Assembly: GCF_003464595.1 (NCBI RefSeq)
Contig: NZ_QRZF01000006.1
Location: forward strand, 186,001-250,000
Direction: 5' to 3'
Source: Bacteroides intestinalis
Lineage (GTDB): Bacteria; Bacteroidota; Bacteroidia; Bacteroidales; Bacteroidaceae
Length of the DNA stretch: 64,000 nt
This document shows, piece after piece, positions 53,663 through 61,994 of the stretch. The position numbers and the translations under genes were made by a program. The notes below the pieces were generated by a model. The model made no database searches, had not been told where the DNA came from, and was given only the letters and a program-made list of their open reading frames with translations. How positions within the stretch are numbered: position 1 is the stretch's first letter; each line of letters opens with the position of its first letter.

Positions 53663-54844
53663 ATGGAAACATCTCCGTATGAAGAATCAGGTTCAAAAGA
53701 CACGCTACAAAGCAAACTTGACCGGGCAACTTTGGTTTTACAAAATATTAATGCCTATTTTTTACTGATTGATAAAGATTTTATTGTTTGCGACACTAAT
53801 TACTACTCCTTGAATAAGCTTCCTGTTCCTGAGACTGGTGTGATGAAAAGGGTCGGTGACTTGTTGCATTGCCGGAATGCTGCCGAAGCCGGTGAGTGTG
53901 GCATGCACCAGCAGTGTAAACTTTGTGGTATCCGCGCAGCTATTGGAAGAGCTTTTCAGAAGAAAGAGAGTTTCAAAAAAGTAAATGCTTCTATGAATCT
54001 TCTGAATGAAGAAGAAGACAAAGTGATCCCCTGTGATGTTTCAGTATCGGGCGCTTATGTTGTTATTGAAGGAGAAGAGCATATGGTATTGACGGTTTAT
54101 GATGTAACGGAACTGCAGAATGTTCAGAGGTTGCTGAACATAGAGAGAAAGAACTCGATATCTGCAGAGAGGTTGAAATCTACTTTTATTGCGAATATAA
54201 GTCATGAAGTCCGTACACCACTGAATGCGATTGTTGGCTTTTCCGGATTAATAGCTACTGCTTCCGATGAAGAGGAGAAGAAACTGTATATGGATATTAT
54301 TTCAGAGAACAATGAGCGTTTGCTGCGTTTGATAAATGATATCTTTGATCTTTCGCAGATAGAGGCCGGGACTTTGAGTTTCGAGTATTCGGAGTTTGAT
54401 GCCAATGACTTGTTGAGAGAACTGGAAGGCATGTTTCAAGTGAAACTGTTCAATAACCCTTCAGTTGATTTGATCTGTGAAGCATCCTTGCAACCTATTA
54501 TCATGTATTCTGAACATCAGCGCATCATTCAGGTAATGGCAAATCTGATTCATAATGCGATTAAGTTTACCAAATCTGGTGAAATACGCTTTGGTTGCCA
54601 CATGAAGGAAACGGATACCGTTCATTTTTATGTGTCCGACACCGGGATTGGGATACCGGAAGAAGAGCAACAAGAAATATTTACCAGCTTTAAGAAGTTG
54701 GATCGGGAAGTGCCGGGAACAGGTTTAGGGCTGACGCTTTCGCAAACTATCATTCGTAGTCTGGGAGGCAAGGCGGGTTTGGAATCTGAGGTAAACAAAG
54801 GGTCTACATTCTGGTTTGAAGTGCCTTTGCTTATGCAGGAATAA
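53663..54844 (+). CDS. Soluble PAS-domain histidine kinase with cysteine cluster
   Basis: A 393-residue kinase without transmembrane helices. The N-terminal PAS-like domain (about 20-150) carries four cysteines in a cluster (Cys70, Cys79, Cys85, Cys88; HCRNAAEAGECGMHQQCKLC), suggesting a metal or redox sensor. HisKA has His181 in FIANISHEVRTPLNAI, followed by HATPase boxes (NLIHNAIKFTKSGEI, DTGIGIP, GTGLGLTLS). No receiver domain or response regulator gene lies nearby, so its partner is encoded elsewhere. ATG 53663 fits the promoter at 53616-53623. It is convergent with the next gene, 16 bases away. Confidence 0.88.
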   Translation: METSPYEESGSKDTLQSKLDRATLVLQNINAYFLLIDKDFIVCDTNYYSLNKLPVPETGVMKRVGDLLHCRNAAEAGECGMHQQCKLCGIRAAIGRAFQKKESFKKVNASMNLLNEEEDKVIPCDVSVSGAYVVIEGEEHMVLTVYDVTELQNVQRLLNIERKNSISAERLKSTFIANISHEVRTPLNAIVGFSGLIATASDEEEKKLYMDIISENNERLLRLINDIFDLSQIEAGTLSFEYSEFDANDLLRELEGMFQVKLFNNPSVDLICEASLQPIIMYSEHQRIIQVMANLIHNAIKFTKSGEIRFGCHMKETDTVHFYVSDTGIGIPEEEQQEIFTSFKKLDREVPGTGLGLTLSQTIIRSLGGKAGLESEVNKGSTFWFEVPLLMQE

Positions 54845-54860
54845 TGATAGAGCCTAATAT

Positions 54861-55925
54861 TTACTTTATGCGGAAGGAGTCCAAAAAATTGATAACATCC
54901 GGGTGATTAGCTTCGTCCCTGTATCGAAGTAGAACCTGAAGAATATATAATTTGCGTTTGATATAAAATGCCCGGCAAAGAAATGTACGGTAATTAATCC
55001 CGTTTATTCCAGTGTAAGTAAAAGCTATGCCTTCGGGATTTCCAGATTTCATTTCTTCCTTTTTGAGTAGTTTACCTTGGGAAGTGGCATTGATAATCAT
55101 GTGCATCAATTCTCTCCAGAAATACTCTTTTTGTTCGGCAGATATTTCTTCTGGCAGTTGGTCTGTATTGTAGCATATTTCAGATATTTCATATACCTCT
55201 ATCGGAGATACACTAACCTGAGAGATTACTTCCAGTTCTCCCATATATCCTGTTTCGGGTTTCTTTGGGGCTTCGCCGGAAACTACTACATGATATTTGA
55301 TTCCAGCTTCCGGAGAATCTATTTTTTGAATCTTAGGGGTGAAGGGAAAGTTCATGGTATAGCTTAGACTGTCGGTACTGATGCTTTCGATCTGATTATT
55401 ATAAAGAGTTATCTGGAAACTGCGTATGAACTGTATCAAATCAGCATTATATTTTTCATCTTTTTTGCATGTAACTTCTAGTGTATAAACTTTGTTCTTA
55501 CCCGATCCTATGTAAAAATGAGTGTATTCTCCGGTCTTACTTTGCAGTACATAGCAATTGAATGGAATCATTCTTCCTTGCATGATATCTTTTTCTATGA
55601 GTCGCAATCCTTGACTATGAAGTTTAAGAGTTGTCAGTTCTTCTTCTTTGTATTCGGCATAAGTGCTGTCAGCCGGATTAGAGGATTCCCACACAGTGAT
55701 TTGATATAATTTATTAGGATGATCTTTTTCGTTTATAATATTTTCAAAGCTATAACACGTAGATTCTCCTTCAGTCAGCGTACTTGCTGTAGGAGTCTGA
55801 TAAAAAGAAGCTATAAATCCTAATTTGTCCATCTTGACAAGATGCCATTCGGGAATATCTTGTGCGCTTAATGGGGTGGCTACAATTATTATCAGGAGTG
55901 GAAGGAAAAAATAGAGTGTTTTCAT
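54861..55925 (-). CDS. Exported protein with two related halves, unknown function
   Basis: A 354-residue secreted protein with a signal peptide (to PLSAQ). The two halves share a plan: the first ends YTLEVTCKKDE...LIQFIRSFQI, the second ends YILQVLLRYRD...VINFLDSFRI, so an internal duplication of about 150-170 residues is likely. No catalytic or binding motif is recognised. It is not lipidated. There is no operon partner within 100 bases. Confidence 0.65.
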   Translation of the reverse strand: MKTLYFFLPLLIIIVATPLSAQDIPEWHLVKMDKLGFIASFYQTPTASTLTEGESTCYSFENIINEKDHPNKLYQITVWESSNPADSTYAEYKEEELTTLKLHSQGLRLIEKDIMQGRMIPFNCYVLQSKTGEYTHFYIGSGKNKVYTLEVTCKKDEKYNADLIQFIRSFQITLYNNQIESISTDSLSYTMNFPFTPKIQKIDSPEAGIKYHVVVSGEAPKKPETGYMGELEVISQVSVSPIEVYEISEICYNTDQLPEEISAEQKEYFWRELMHMIINATSQGKLLKKEEMKSGNPEGIAFTYTGINGINYRTFLCRAFYIKRKLYILQVLLRYRDEANHPDVINFLDSFRIK

Positions 55926-56052
55926 GTTTCTGATGTATTAGCTTGAAGTACAGTCGAATAAAAAAGACGGGAAACATCACTGCAATGTATCCCGTCTGTA
56001 TTTGTATAGGGGCATTGAAATCTCTTTTGTGAAAAAAGTGGCGGATCAACTA

Positions 56053-56265
56053 TTACATCTTGAACTGCAAGATCATCCGTTCTCCGTCGTATATTTCTCG
56101 GAAACCAATGCTCTGTTCCGCGAGGTATTCCTTCAAATCCTGGAAAGCCTCAGCGTTATTCATTATAATTTCCAACTTCTCACCCGGCGCGGTTTCGCAC
56201 ATAGCTTTGACTGCCGGGATGAGAGGACTGTAAAGTTTTTGACCACAGGTGTCGATTGTTTTCAT
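56053..56265 (-). CDS. Small TusA/SirA-like protein
   Basis: A 70-residue cytoplasmic protein: DTCGQKLYSPLIPAVKAM followed by PGEKLEIIMNN and GFREIYDGERMILQFKM. The beta-alpha-beta-alpha-beta pattern and the single N-terminal Cys resemble TusA-type sulfur carriers, but the classical CPxP motif is replaced by CGQKLYSP, so sulfur transfer is not assured. It follows the 105-residue hypothetical by one base, so they form a pair. Confidence 0.65.
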   Translation of the reverse strand: MKTIDTCGQKLYSPLIPAVKAMCETAPGEKLEIIMNNAEAFQDLKEYLAEQSIGFREIYDGERMILQFKM

Positions 56266-56266
56266 T

Positions 56267-56584
56267 TCATGACTCCTCTTCTATGGGTTCTTGCTTGGAA
56301 AGCCATTCCAGATAGAGTTTGATCAACTGTTGTAATCCGAAGGCTTTCATGTTGTTGTGGTATATCACGTCGATGCAGAGGTCGAGCAGATCTTTGCTGT
56401 CCTCCTCTTGTGATGCGATGAGGGAGCGGATATTCAGTCTCAGTTTCTCCAGAACAGACTCGTCTACAATACCGTTACTGTCAATAAGATGACGGAAAAG
56501 TCCGTATTTCTCAATAGTAGCCAGATTCTCTTCGGATATTTCTAAACTGCGGGTACCGCTGGGGTTTGCTTGTATAGTGTACAT
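56267..56584 (-). CDS. Hypothetical helical protein paired with the TusA-like gene
   Basis: A 105-residue acidic, helical protein beginning MYTIQANPSGTRSLEISEEN. No signal or membrane segment and no recognised domain. The middle (LIASQEEDSKDLLDLCIDVIYH) has a single Cys. It lies one base upstream of the TusA-like gene and is surely co-transcribed. ATG 56584 is preferred because the 19-codon extension to 56641 is low-complexity and would overlap no conserved start. Confidence 0.6.
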   Translation of the reverse strand: MYTIQANPSGTRSLEISEENLATIEKYGLFRHLIDSNGIVDESVLEKLRLNIRSLIASQEEDSKDLLDLCIDVIYHNNMKAFGLQQLIKLYLEWLSKQEPIEEES

Positions 56585-56683
56585 AGTTTTTTTATGTTTT
56601 AAAGGTTTATACTCTGAGAGCAAAGATAAGTTTTTCACCACAGATTATGCATACTTTCATTGATTATTCTTCCTTTTTTATTT

Positions 56684-59599
56684 TTATTTGCGTGAATCTG
56701 TGGTGAGGAATTGCAGAATAGAGGCCATGATAGCATTACGATCCGTTTCCTTCTCGATACTTTCAAAAGGAAATCCCATGACGAAGGTGCGGTAATTGCC
56801 CTGATAAGCAATGGCAGCACTTTGATTGCCGGAATTATACGTGAGTACGGGGAAAGCACCACCTGTAGGAAGAATACATTCCGGAGCAGTTACGGGATAA
56901 GCATATTCATTGGGTAGGCGGGGGATACTGAATGTACGTCCCAGCCCACTGATATTTCCTGAATAGCTGTCAGTGATAGACTGTCCGTAGGCGTATTTCA
57001 AAAGATTCTGTGTAAACTCCCGGTCGCCTTGCGAGTTATTCATATCGCTGCCGATGTAGGAACCACTAATCAGCAGATTACCACCGGATTGACAGTATGA
57101 TGTCAATGCGCGTTGCATAGGGGAAGAAAAGGTTTTGTAATATGTGTTACGAGCCGGGTTACTTTGATGATCTTCTTTCTCCAGTCCAAGAATGTAATCC
57201 ACAATATTATAAACCTCCAATGGGACGCGCCCGTTTTCTACAGCCTCATCATTGCATGATACAAAACTATAATTACCGGCTGCCTGTATTGCTTTTCCGT
57301 GTATGAAGGAGTAGTCGAAGGTATTTCCGGCAATTTTTAATCCTTCCCACTCGTCACTGCTGCGTCCCAATTCCTTTCCCGTTTGCTTGCGGGAGAATTC
57401 GGTTTGAGCGCCGCAAAGTGAAATGTCATATAGATAAGGTACGCCCGGATCTTTTGTTAAATCAAATCCGGCTTCAATAGGGGTATCGATGACTGCCGGT
57501 CCACTGATACGGTCGAAGCCGTTGACAATCAGGATACGTCCTTTTTCCTTCTTGGCTTTATAAGCAGCAAGAATCTCGGACGGAAAACTTTCTCCACCCC
57601 GATTGGCTGCGGTTACTTTAAAAGAGTAGACAATACCCGGTTCTATTTTGGCTGTATAAGAAGGGCTGCTGACACGTACGCCATTATCAAATCCTCCGCG
57701 TCCGATGCGGGTATAAACAATGTATTCACGTGGTTTGGCTGTAGGTTCCAGTTGATCCTCCTCACCCTTCCAGGAGAGTTCCAATGTATTCTTTTTATCG
57801 CCGAAGCGGATGGAAAAGTTGCTTACGGGAAGTGGTTGCACTACATAATCTTTGCCATGCTGATTGCAAAGGTATTGCAGAATAGCTTTATAAATGGAAC
57901 GTCCTACGGTGAACTTAAAGTTGGGGTCGTGACCGAGGCACATATCGGCAAAATTCTGATGTGAAAGCAGTTCGATGATAGTAGAAGGCACTGCCGGAAG
58001 GCGGGTTTCACTGTAATTACGGTCCCATAAGCTGCGGCGTGTCCAGTCTATGGCATAATTGGAACGGATATCGCGCTGAAGTTGGGTGAGCAGGATGTCG
58101 GATAAATCACGGGAAGCATAACGGCTGGTGCCTGCTCCAAGTTGCCCGCCATTGAAATCAGTAGTGTATATGCCGAGTGATCCTATGATTTTATCTTCCT
58201 TATTGGCACCGGCGTCACTGTGCAATGCCATAGAAACTTCAAAGGGTATCCCTAACCCTTTTTCTTTGGGATTGAATATGGAACCACCGGACAGATAATT
58301 GATCATACGGGAGCGTACGTTGATGTCGTCGGACATGTCATCCTTGCCTTCCCGTCCACCATAGACCGGATAAGGCATACCTGCCCATTGTGCAGAATAA
58401 CGGGCACCTTCCAGATAACGCGGCATCCCACTGGTTACTCCACCACGTTCAATATTACCCATACCTCCACCGAAACGTACAGCATCGGCGCAGACCACTC
58501 CTTTCTGCTTACTTTCATTACTGAGTACTACCATGCCATAATCATTCTTTCCTTTATCAAAAGTAAAGGTTCCGAGGTAGACCCATGTACCGCCACCTAT
58601 CTGTTGGTTTACCTTGAATTCTGTAGTTCCACCATTATGAAACACAATGTATTTGGCACCACTTACACTATTAGGCAAGGTCTGATAAGAGACGTATACA
58701 GCGTATTCTCCTGTTTCAGGAATATCGGGTATCCACTCAGCAAAAGCTTTGTTTTTTTTCTTCTCGGTACGAGCAAATCGTGCCGTACCGCTAATAAATG
58801 GGTTTTCACCATCCCGATAGACTGATTTACGCTGGGCGAAACCGGGAAGTCCTGTTTGTTCCCACTTGGCTTTGCGGCTTTTCATATCCAGATAAAGGGA
58901 ACTTTGTGGAGTATCATTATCCACAATGACTTCCTGTTTCTGGGTATCCCGTTCGCGGGGAGTAAACACGTTGGCACCGGCATTTTCCAACATTGGGATG
59001 ACGTAGGGAAGAATAAAGGATTGGGTGAATTGATCTTCTGTTGTACAGAACAGGCGAGGGCGTTGCCATCCCCATTTTCCGGTTTTGTTGATGAAGTACT
59101 TCCCATGACTTTGCCATAAAGCGATATGTTTACCTTCCAATCCCCGGCTGATTTCATAAGGACGCGAAACGCGCGTTACCCACGGCTCGCCTTTATACTC
59201 TAATCCACTGTACAAACGGGATTTATCTTTCTTACCTTTTCGGTAAAGATTAGGAATCAGGTCTTCGATGGGTTGTCCGTCCGTTATCACAGTTATATCA
59301 TAATAGTTTACGGGGCCCGGAAGTACTTGTTTCAGGTACCGGTATATGGCATCTACCGTTTCCTGGCGAAACGGTTGATAGGAGAATTTATCATCTGCAT
59401 AAACCGTTAATCTTTTTTTCTGATGATTTATGCGGAAACTATCCAGTTTGCAAGTACCGATATTTACTGTGGTGGTAGTATATTCCCGAAAGAAGGATTG
59501 AAGACGATCTTGTACGTTCGCTTCGGTATCTTGGGCTGCCAGTTTTCCATTAAGGGCGAAAGCGCAGCAACAAATGGCTAATAATATTCTTTTTCTCAT
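56684..59599 (-). CDS. Exported golvesin-like / amidase-like multidomain protein
   Basis: A 971-residue protein with a signal peptide (MRKRILLAICCCAFALNG, to LAAQ). The N-terminal region is followed by a golvesin-type beta-sandwich (YAVYVSYQTLPN, GTWVYLGTFTFDKGKNDYG, VVCADAVRFGGGMGNI), a segment resembling zinc amidase_3 (LHSDAG, later STIIELLSHQN), a fibronectin-III-like domain (YIVYTRIGRGGFDNG) and a C-terminal domain. These proteins are often labelled xanthan lyase, but the amidase-like His and Glu suggest peptidoglycan stem-peptide cleavage instead. ATG 59599 starts the signal; the 90-codon upstream extension has no export signal. Confidence 0.78.
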   Translation of the reverse strand: MRKRILLAICCCAFALNGKLAAQDTEANVQDRLQSFFREYTTTTVNIGTCKLDSFRINHQKKRLTVYADDKFSYQPFRQETVDAIYRYLKQVLPGPVNYYDITVITDGQPIEDLIPNLYRKGKKDKSRLYSGLEYKGEPWVTRVSRPYEISRGLEGKHIALWQSHGKYFINKTGKWGWQRPRLFCTTEDQFTQSFILPYVIPMLENAGANVFTPRERDTQKQEVIVDNDTPQSSLYLDMKSRKAKWEQTGLPGFAQRKSVYRDGENPFISGTARFARTEKKKNKAFAEWIPDIPETGEYAVYVSYQTLPNSVSGAKYIVFHNGGTTEFKVNQQIGGGTWVYLGTFTFDKGKNDYGMVVLSNESKQKGVVCADAVRFGGGMGNIERGGVTSGMPRYLEGARYSAQWAGMPYPVYGGREGKDDMSDDINVRSRMINYLSGGSIFNPKEKGLGIPFEVSMALHSDAGANKEDKIIGSLGIYTTDFNGGQLGAGTSRYASRDLSDILLTQLQRDIRSNYAIDWTRRSLWDRNYSETRLPAVPSTIIELLSHQNFADMCLGHDPNFKFTVGRSIYKAILQYLCNQHGKDYVVQPLPVSNFSIRFGDKKNTLELSWKGEEDQLEPTAKPREYIVYTRIGRGGFDNGVRVSSPSYTAKIEPGIVYSFKVTAANRGGESFPSEILAAYKAKKEKGRILIVNGFDRISGPAVIDTPIEAGFDLTKDPGVPYLYDISLCGAQTEFSRKQTGKELGRSSDEWEGLKIAGNTFDYSFIHGKAIQAAGNYSFVSCNDEAVENGRVPLEVYNIVDYILGLEKEDHQSNPARNTYYKTFSSPMQRALTSYCQSGGNLLISGSYIGSDMNNSQGDREFTQNLLKYAYGQSITDSYSGNISGLGRTFSIPRLPNEYAYPVTAPECILPTGGAFPVLTYNSGNQSAAIAYQGNYRTFVMGFPFESIEKETDRNAIMASILQFLTTDSRK

Positions 59600-59726
59600 A
59601 TTCTCATAACGGATAAGCTCTGTGAGACTCTGTGCCTTTTTGCAGTGAAGTCCCTCCACAAAAGTACGTAAAAAAAGAGTGGAAAACCTTGGCTTCCCAC
59701 TCTTCTTATTTCTATTTAGCAAACAT

Positions 59727-61718
59727 TTACAACGGAATATATTCCACGAATGCCTCCATTGCTTCGTAAGATGCCAGACCAAGGCTGTCATACAATGCAG
59801 CAGTACCACGGTTGCGGTCTTCGCTGCGTTGCCAGAACAGACGTTCGTCGTTGCCCAGGAACGGTGCACTTTCCATCTGAGACTGGTGTTTCAGGATAGA
59901 GTTACGTTTGGCACGGAGTTCTTCAGGACTGATAGGCACTGCCATTTCAATGTTCTCAATTTCCCATTCAGCCCATGCACCACGATACATCCAGATGCGG
60001 CAGTCTTTCAGCCATTTTGCACCTTCTTCTTTTTCTAGGTCGATAGCTGCAAATACAGCATCGGTACAGACACGGTGTGTACCATGTGGGTCGGCAAGGT
60101 CGCCGGCAACGAATATCTGGTGAGGTTTCACTTCACGCAACAGGTTACGTACGATTTCCACATCAGCTTCAGTCAACGGACCTTTCTGAATACGACCGGT
60201 TTCATAGAACGGCAGATCAAGGAAATGACAATGATCCAGTGGGATGTTATTGTATGTACAGGCGGTGCGTGCTTCACCACGACGTATCAAACCTTTAATG
60301 GTAAGAATATCGCGTGTATCGATGTCACCGTCTTTTTTCTCTTTCAGGAACTTACGGATTTCTGCATACTTATCGGTAATCACTTTGTCTTCGCTGTTAT
60401 TGAAGATTTGATTGAAACCGTTGATAAAGTGCAGGAAACGGATTACTTCTTCGTCGCCTACGGCAATGTTACCGGAGGTTTCGTAAGCCACGTGTACATC
60501 ATGCTTTTGCTCTACCAGACGACGGATGGTACCTCCCATGGAGATAACGTCGTCATCGGGATGCGGAGAGAATACAACGATACGTTTCGGATATGGTTTT
60601 GCACGTTCGGGGCGATAAGTGTCGTCTGCATTTGGTTTGCCACCCGGCCATCCGGTAATAGTATGTTGCAGATCGTTGAATATCTTGATATTTACATTAT
60701 ATGCAGAACCGAATAATGCCAACAATTCACTTAAACCGTTTTCATTATAATCCTTATTGGTAAGTTTCAGGATAGGTTTTCCTGTTAACTGGCACAGCCA
60801 TACGATAGCACTACGGATCAGTTTATCGTTCCATTCACATGAAGTCACCAACCACGGACGGTGGATACGCGTCAAGTTGCCGGCAGCAGAAAGGTCAATA
60901 ACTACATGAGCATTGTTGTGCGTTTGCAGGTAAGATGCCGGAATAGTATCTGTTACTGCACCTTCTACACACTCTTTTACCATTTTAGCCTTATCATCAC
61001 CCCATGCCATCAAGAAGATTTTCTTGGCAGCCAGAATGGTGGATACACCCATTGTGATAGAGCTGATCGGTGTGCTTTCAATGCTTCCGAACATTTTGGA
61101 TGCCTCGTTGCGTGAGTCATTATCCAGCAAAATCAAGCGAGTGGTGGAGTTCAGGCGGGAACCCGGTTCGTTGAAACCGATGTTACCTACACGGCCGATA
61201 CCGAGTAATACAGCATCCAGTCCACCAAAGCTTTCGATGCGCTGCTCGTACAAGCGGCAATATTCGAAGATCGTGTCTTTAGGAATAGTACCGTCCGGGC
61301 TAAAAATATTCTGCTTGTCGATGTCTACATGATCGAGGAACATTTCTTTCAGGGCATTCAGATTACTGTTGATGGCATCTGCTGTAAGCGGATAATATTC
61401 GTAAAGGTTGAATATGATAACATTGCGGAAACTCAGACCTTCTTCTTTATGCATCCGGATAAGGGCTGAATATACATTACGGGGAGAATTACCGCCCGGC
61501 AATGCCAATACGCAAAAACGTCCGGCCTTTTGTTTATCGCGAATCAGTTGAGCTATTTCGCAGGCAACGTGGTTTGCACCTTCCTCTGCTGATTCGTAGA
61601 TGTCAGCCGGGATTTTTTCCAGTCGGGTCAATACCGACCTTTCAAATGCATTCTCAGGCCTGTAATACCTGGGGGAGACTCTGTTGAGAGTGATTTGAGA
61701 ACTAAGATTGGTTTTCAT
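59727..61718 (-). CDS. NagB-like pseudo-deaminase fused to LmbE/PIG-L deacetylase domain
   Basis: A 663-residue fusion. The N-terminal half has the glucosamine-6-phosphate deaminase fold (LALPGGNSP, GFNEPGSRLN), but residues needed for catalysis in E. coli NagB are replaced: Asp72 is Tyr106, Asp141 is Val177 and His143 is Asn179; Glu148 is kept as Glu184. The C-terminal part is an LmbE-like zinc deacetylase with SPHPDDDVISMGG and DPHGTHR, apparently intact. This matches the Bacteroides protein annotated as glucosamine-6-phosphate deaminase-like (BT_0258). It probably acts in amino-sugar metabolism, with the NagB half binding sugar phosphate rather than deaminating. A TATATTTG box lies upstream. 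Confidence 0.88.
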   Translation of the reverse strand: MKTNLSSQITLNRVSPRYYRPENAFERSVLTRLEKIPADIYESAEEGANHVACEIAQLIRDKQKAGRFCVLALPGGNSPRNVYSALIRMHKEEGLSFRNVIIFNLYEYYPLTADAINSNLNALKEMFLDHVDIDKQNIFSPDGTIPKDTIFEYCRLYEQRIESFGGLDAVLLGIGRVGNIGFNEPGSRLNSTTRLILLDNDSRNEASKMFGSIESTPISSITMGVSTILAAKKIFLMAWGDDKAKMVKECVEGAVTDTIPASYLQTHNNAHVVIDLSAAGNLTRIHRPWLVTSCEWNDKLIRSAIVWLCQLTGKPILKLTNKDYNENGLSELLALFGSAYNVNIKIFNDLQHTITGWPGGKPNADDTYRPERAKPYPKRIVVFSPHPDDDVISMGGTIRRLVEQKHDVHVAYETSGNIAVGDEEVIRFLHFINGFNQIFNNSEDKVITDKYAEIRKFLKEKKDGDIDTRDILTIKGLIRRGEARTACTYNNIPLDHCHFLDLPFYETGRIQKGPLTEADVEIVRNLLREVKPHQIFVAGDLADPHGTHRVCTDAVFAAIDLEKEEGAKWLKDCRIWMYRGAWAEWEIENIEMAVPISPEELRAKRNSILKHQSQMESAPFLGNDERLFWQRSEDRNRGTAALYDSLGLASYEAMEAFVEYIPL

Positions 61719-61770
61719 AACTAAATTGGTATTAATAAATTGATTAAAGCTTGTCGCTTCTATGATTTAA

Positions 61771-61778
61771 CAAATATA
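61771..61778 (-). promoter_or_regulatory. Bacteroides -7 box for the NagB-LmbE gene
   Basis: TATATTTG on the minus strand, full TAnnTTTG match, 53 bases upstream of the ATG. The remainder of 61719-61994 shows no gene. Confidence 0.55.
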
Positions 61779-61994
61779 CGAAAAACAAAGTTCACTCATT
61801 TAATAGTGTTGGGGCTGTTTTTCGGAACAAGGTGTTTTTTTCTGACACTGTTTCGGGATACAAATGTAGGCACTTTTTGGTAACTATGTACTCACTTCTT
61901 TTAGGTATTTTCATTAAAAAGACTAAAATGGAATCTTTTTGTACAAATACATCACCTGTTCGTCCGCGTACCTGTCTTTTAGTAACAGGTAATC

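Noticed and set aside
56684..59599. Polysaccharide (xanthan) lyase activity suggested by a common annotation label
   Set aside because: Visible motifs fit an amidase-like zinc site with golvesin and fibronectin-type domains; no lyase motif was recognised.
60075..60716. Plus-strand 213-codon open frame opposite the NagB-LmbE gene
   Set aside because: Opposite strand of a conserved gene with intact motifs; composition matches a shadow frame.
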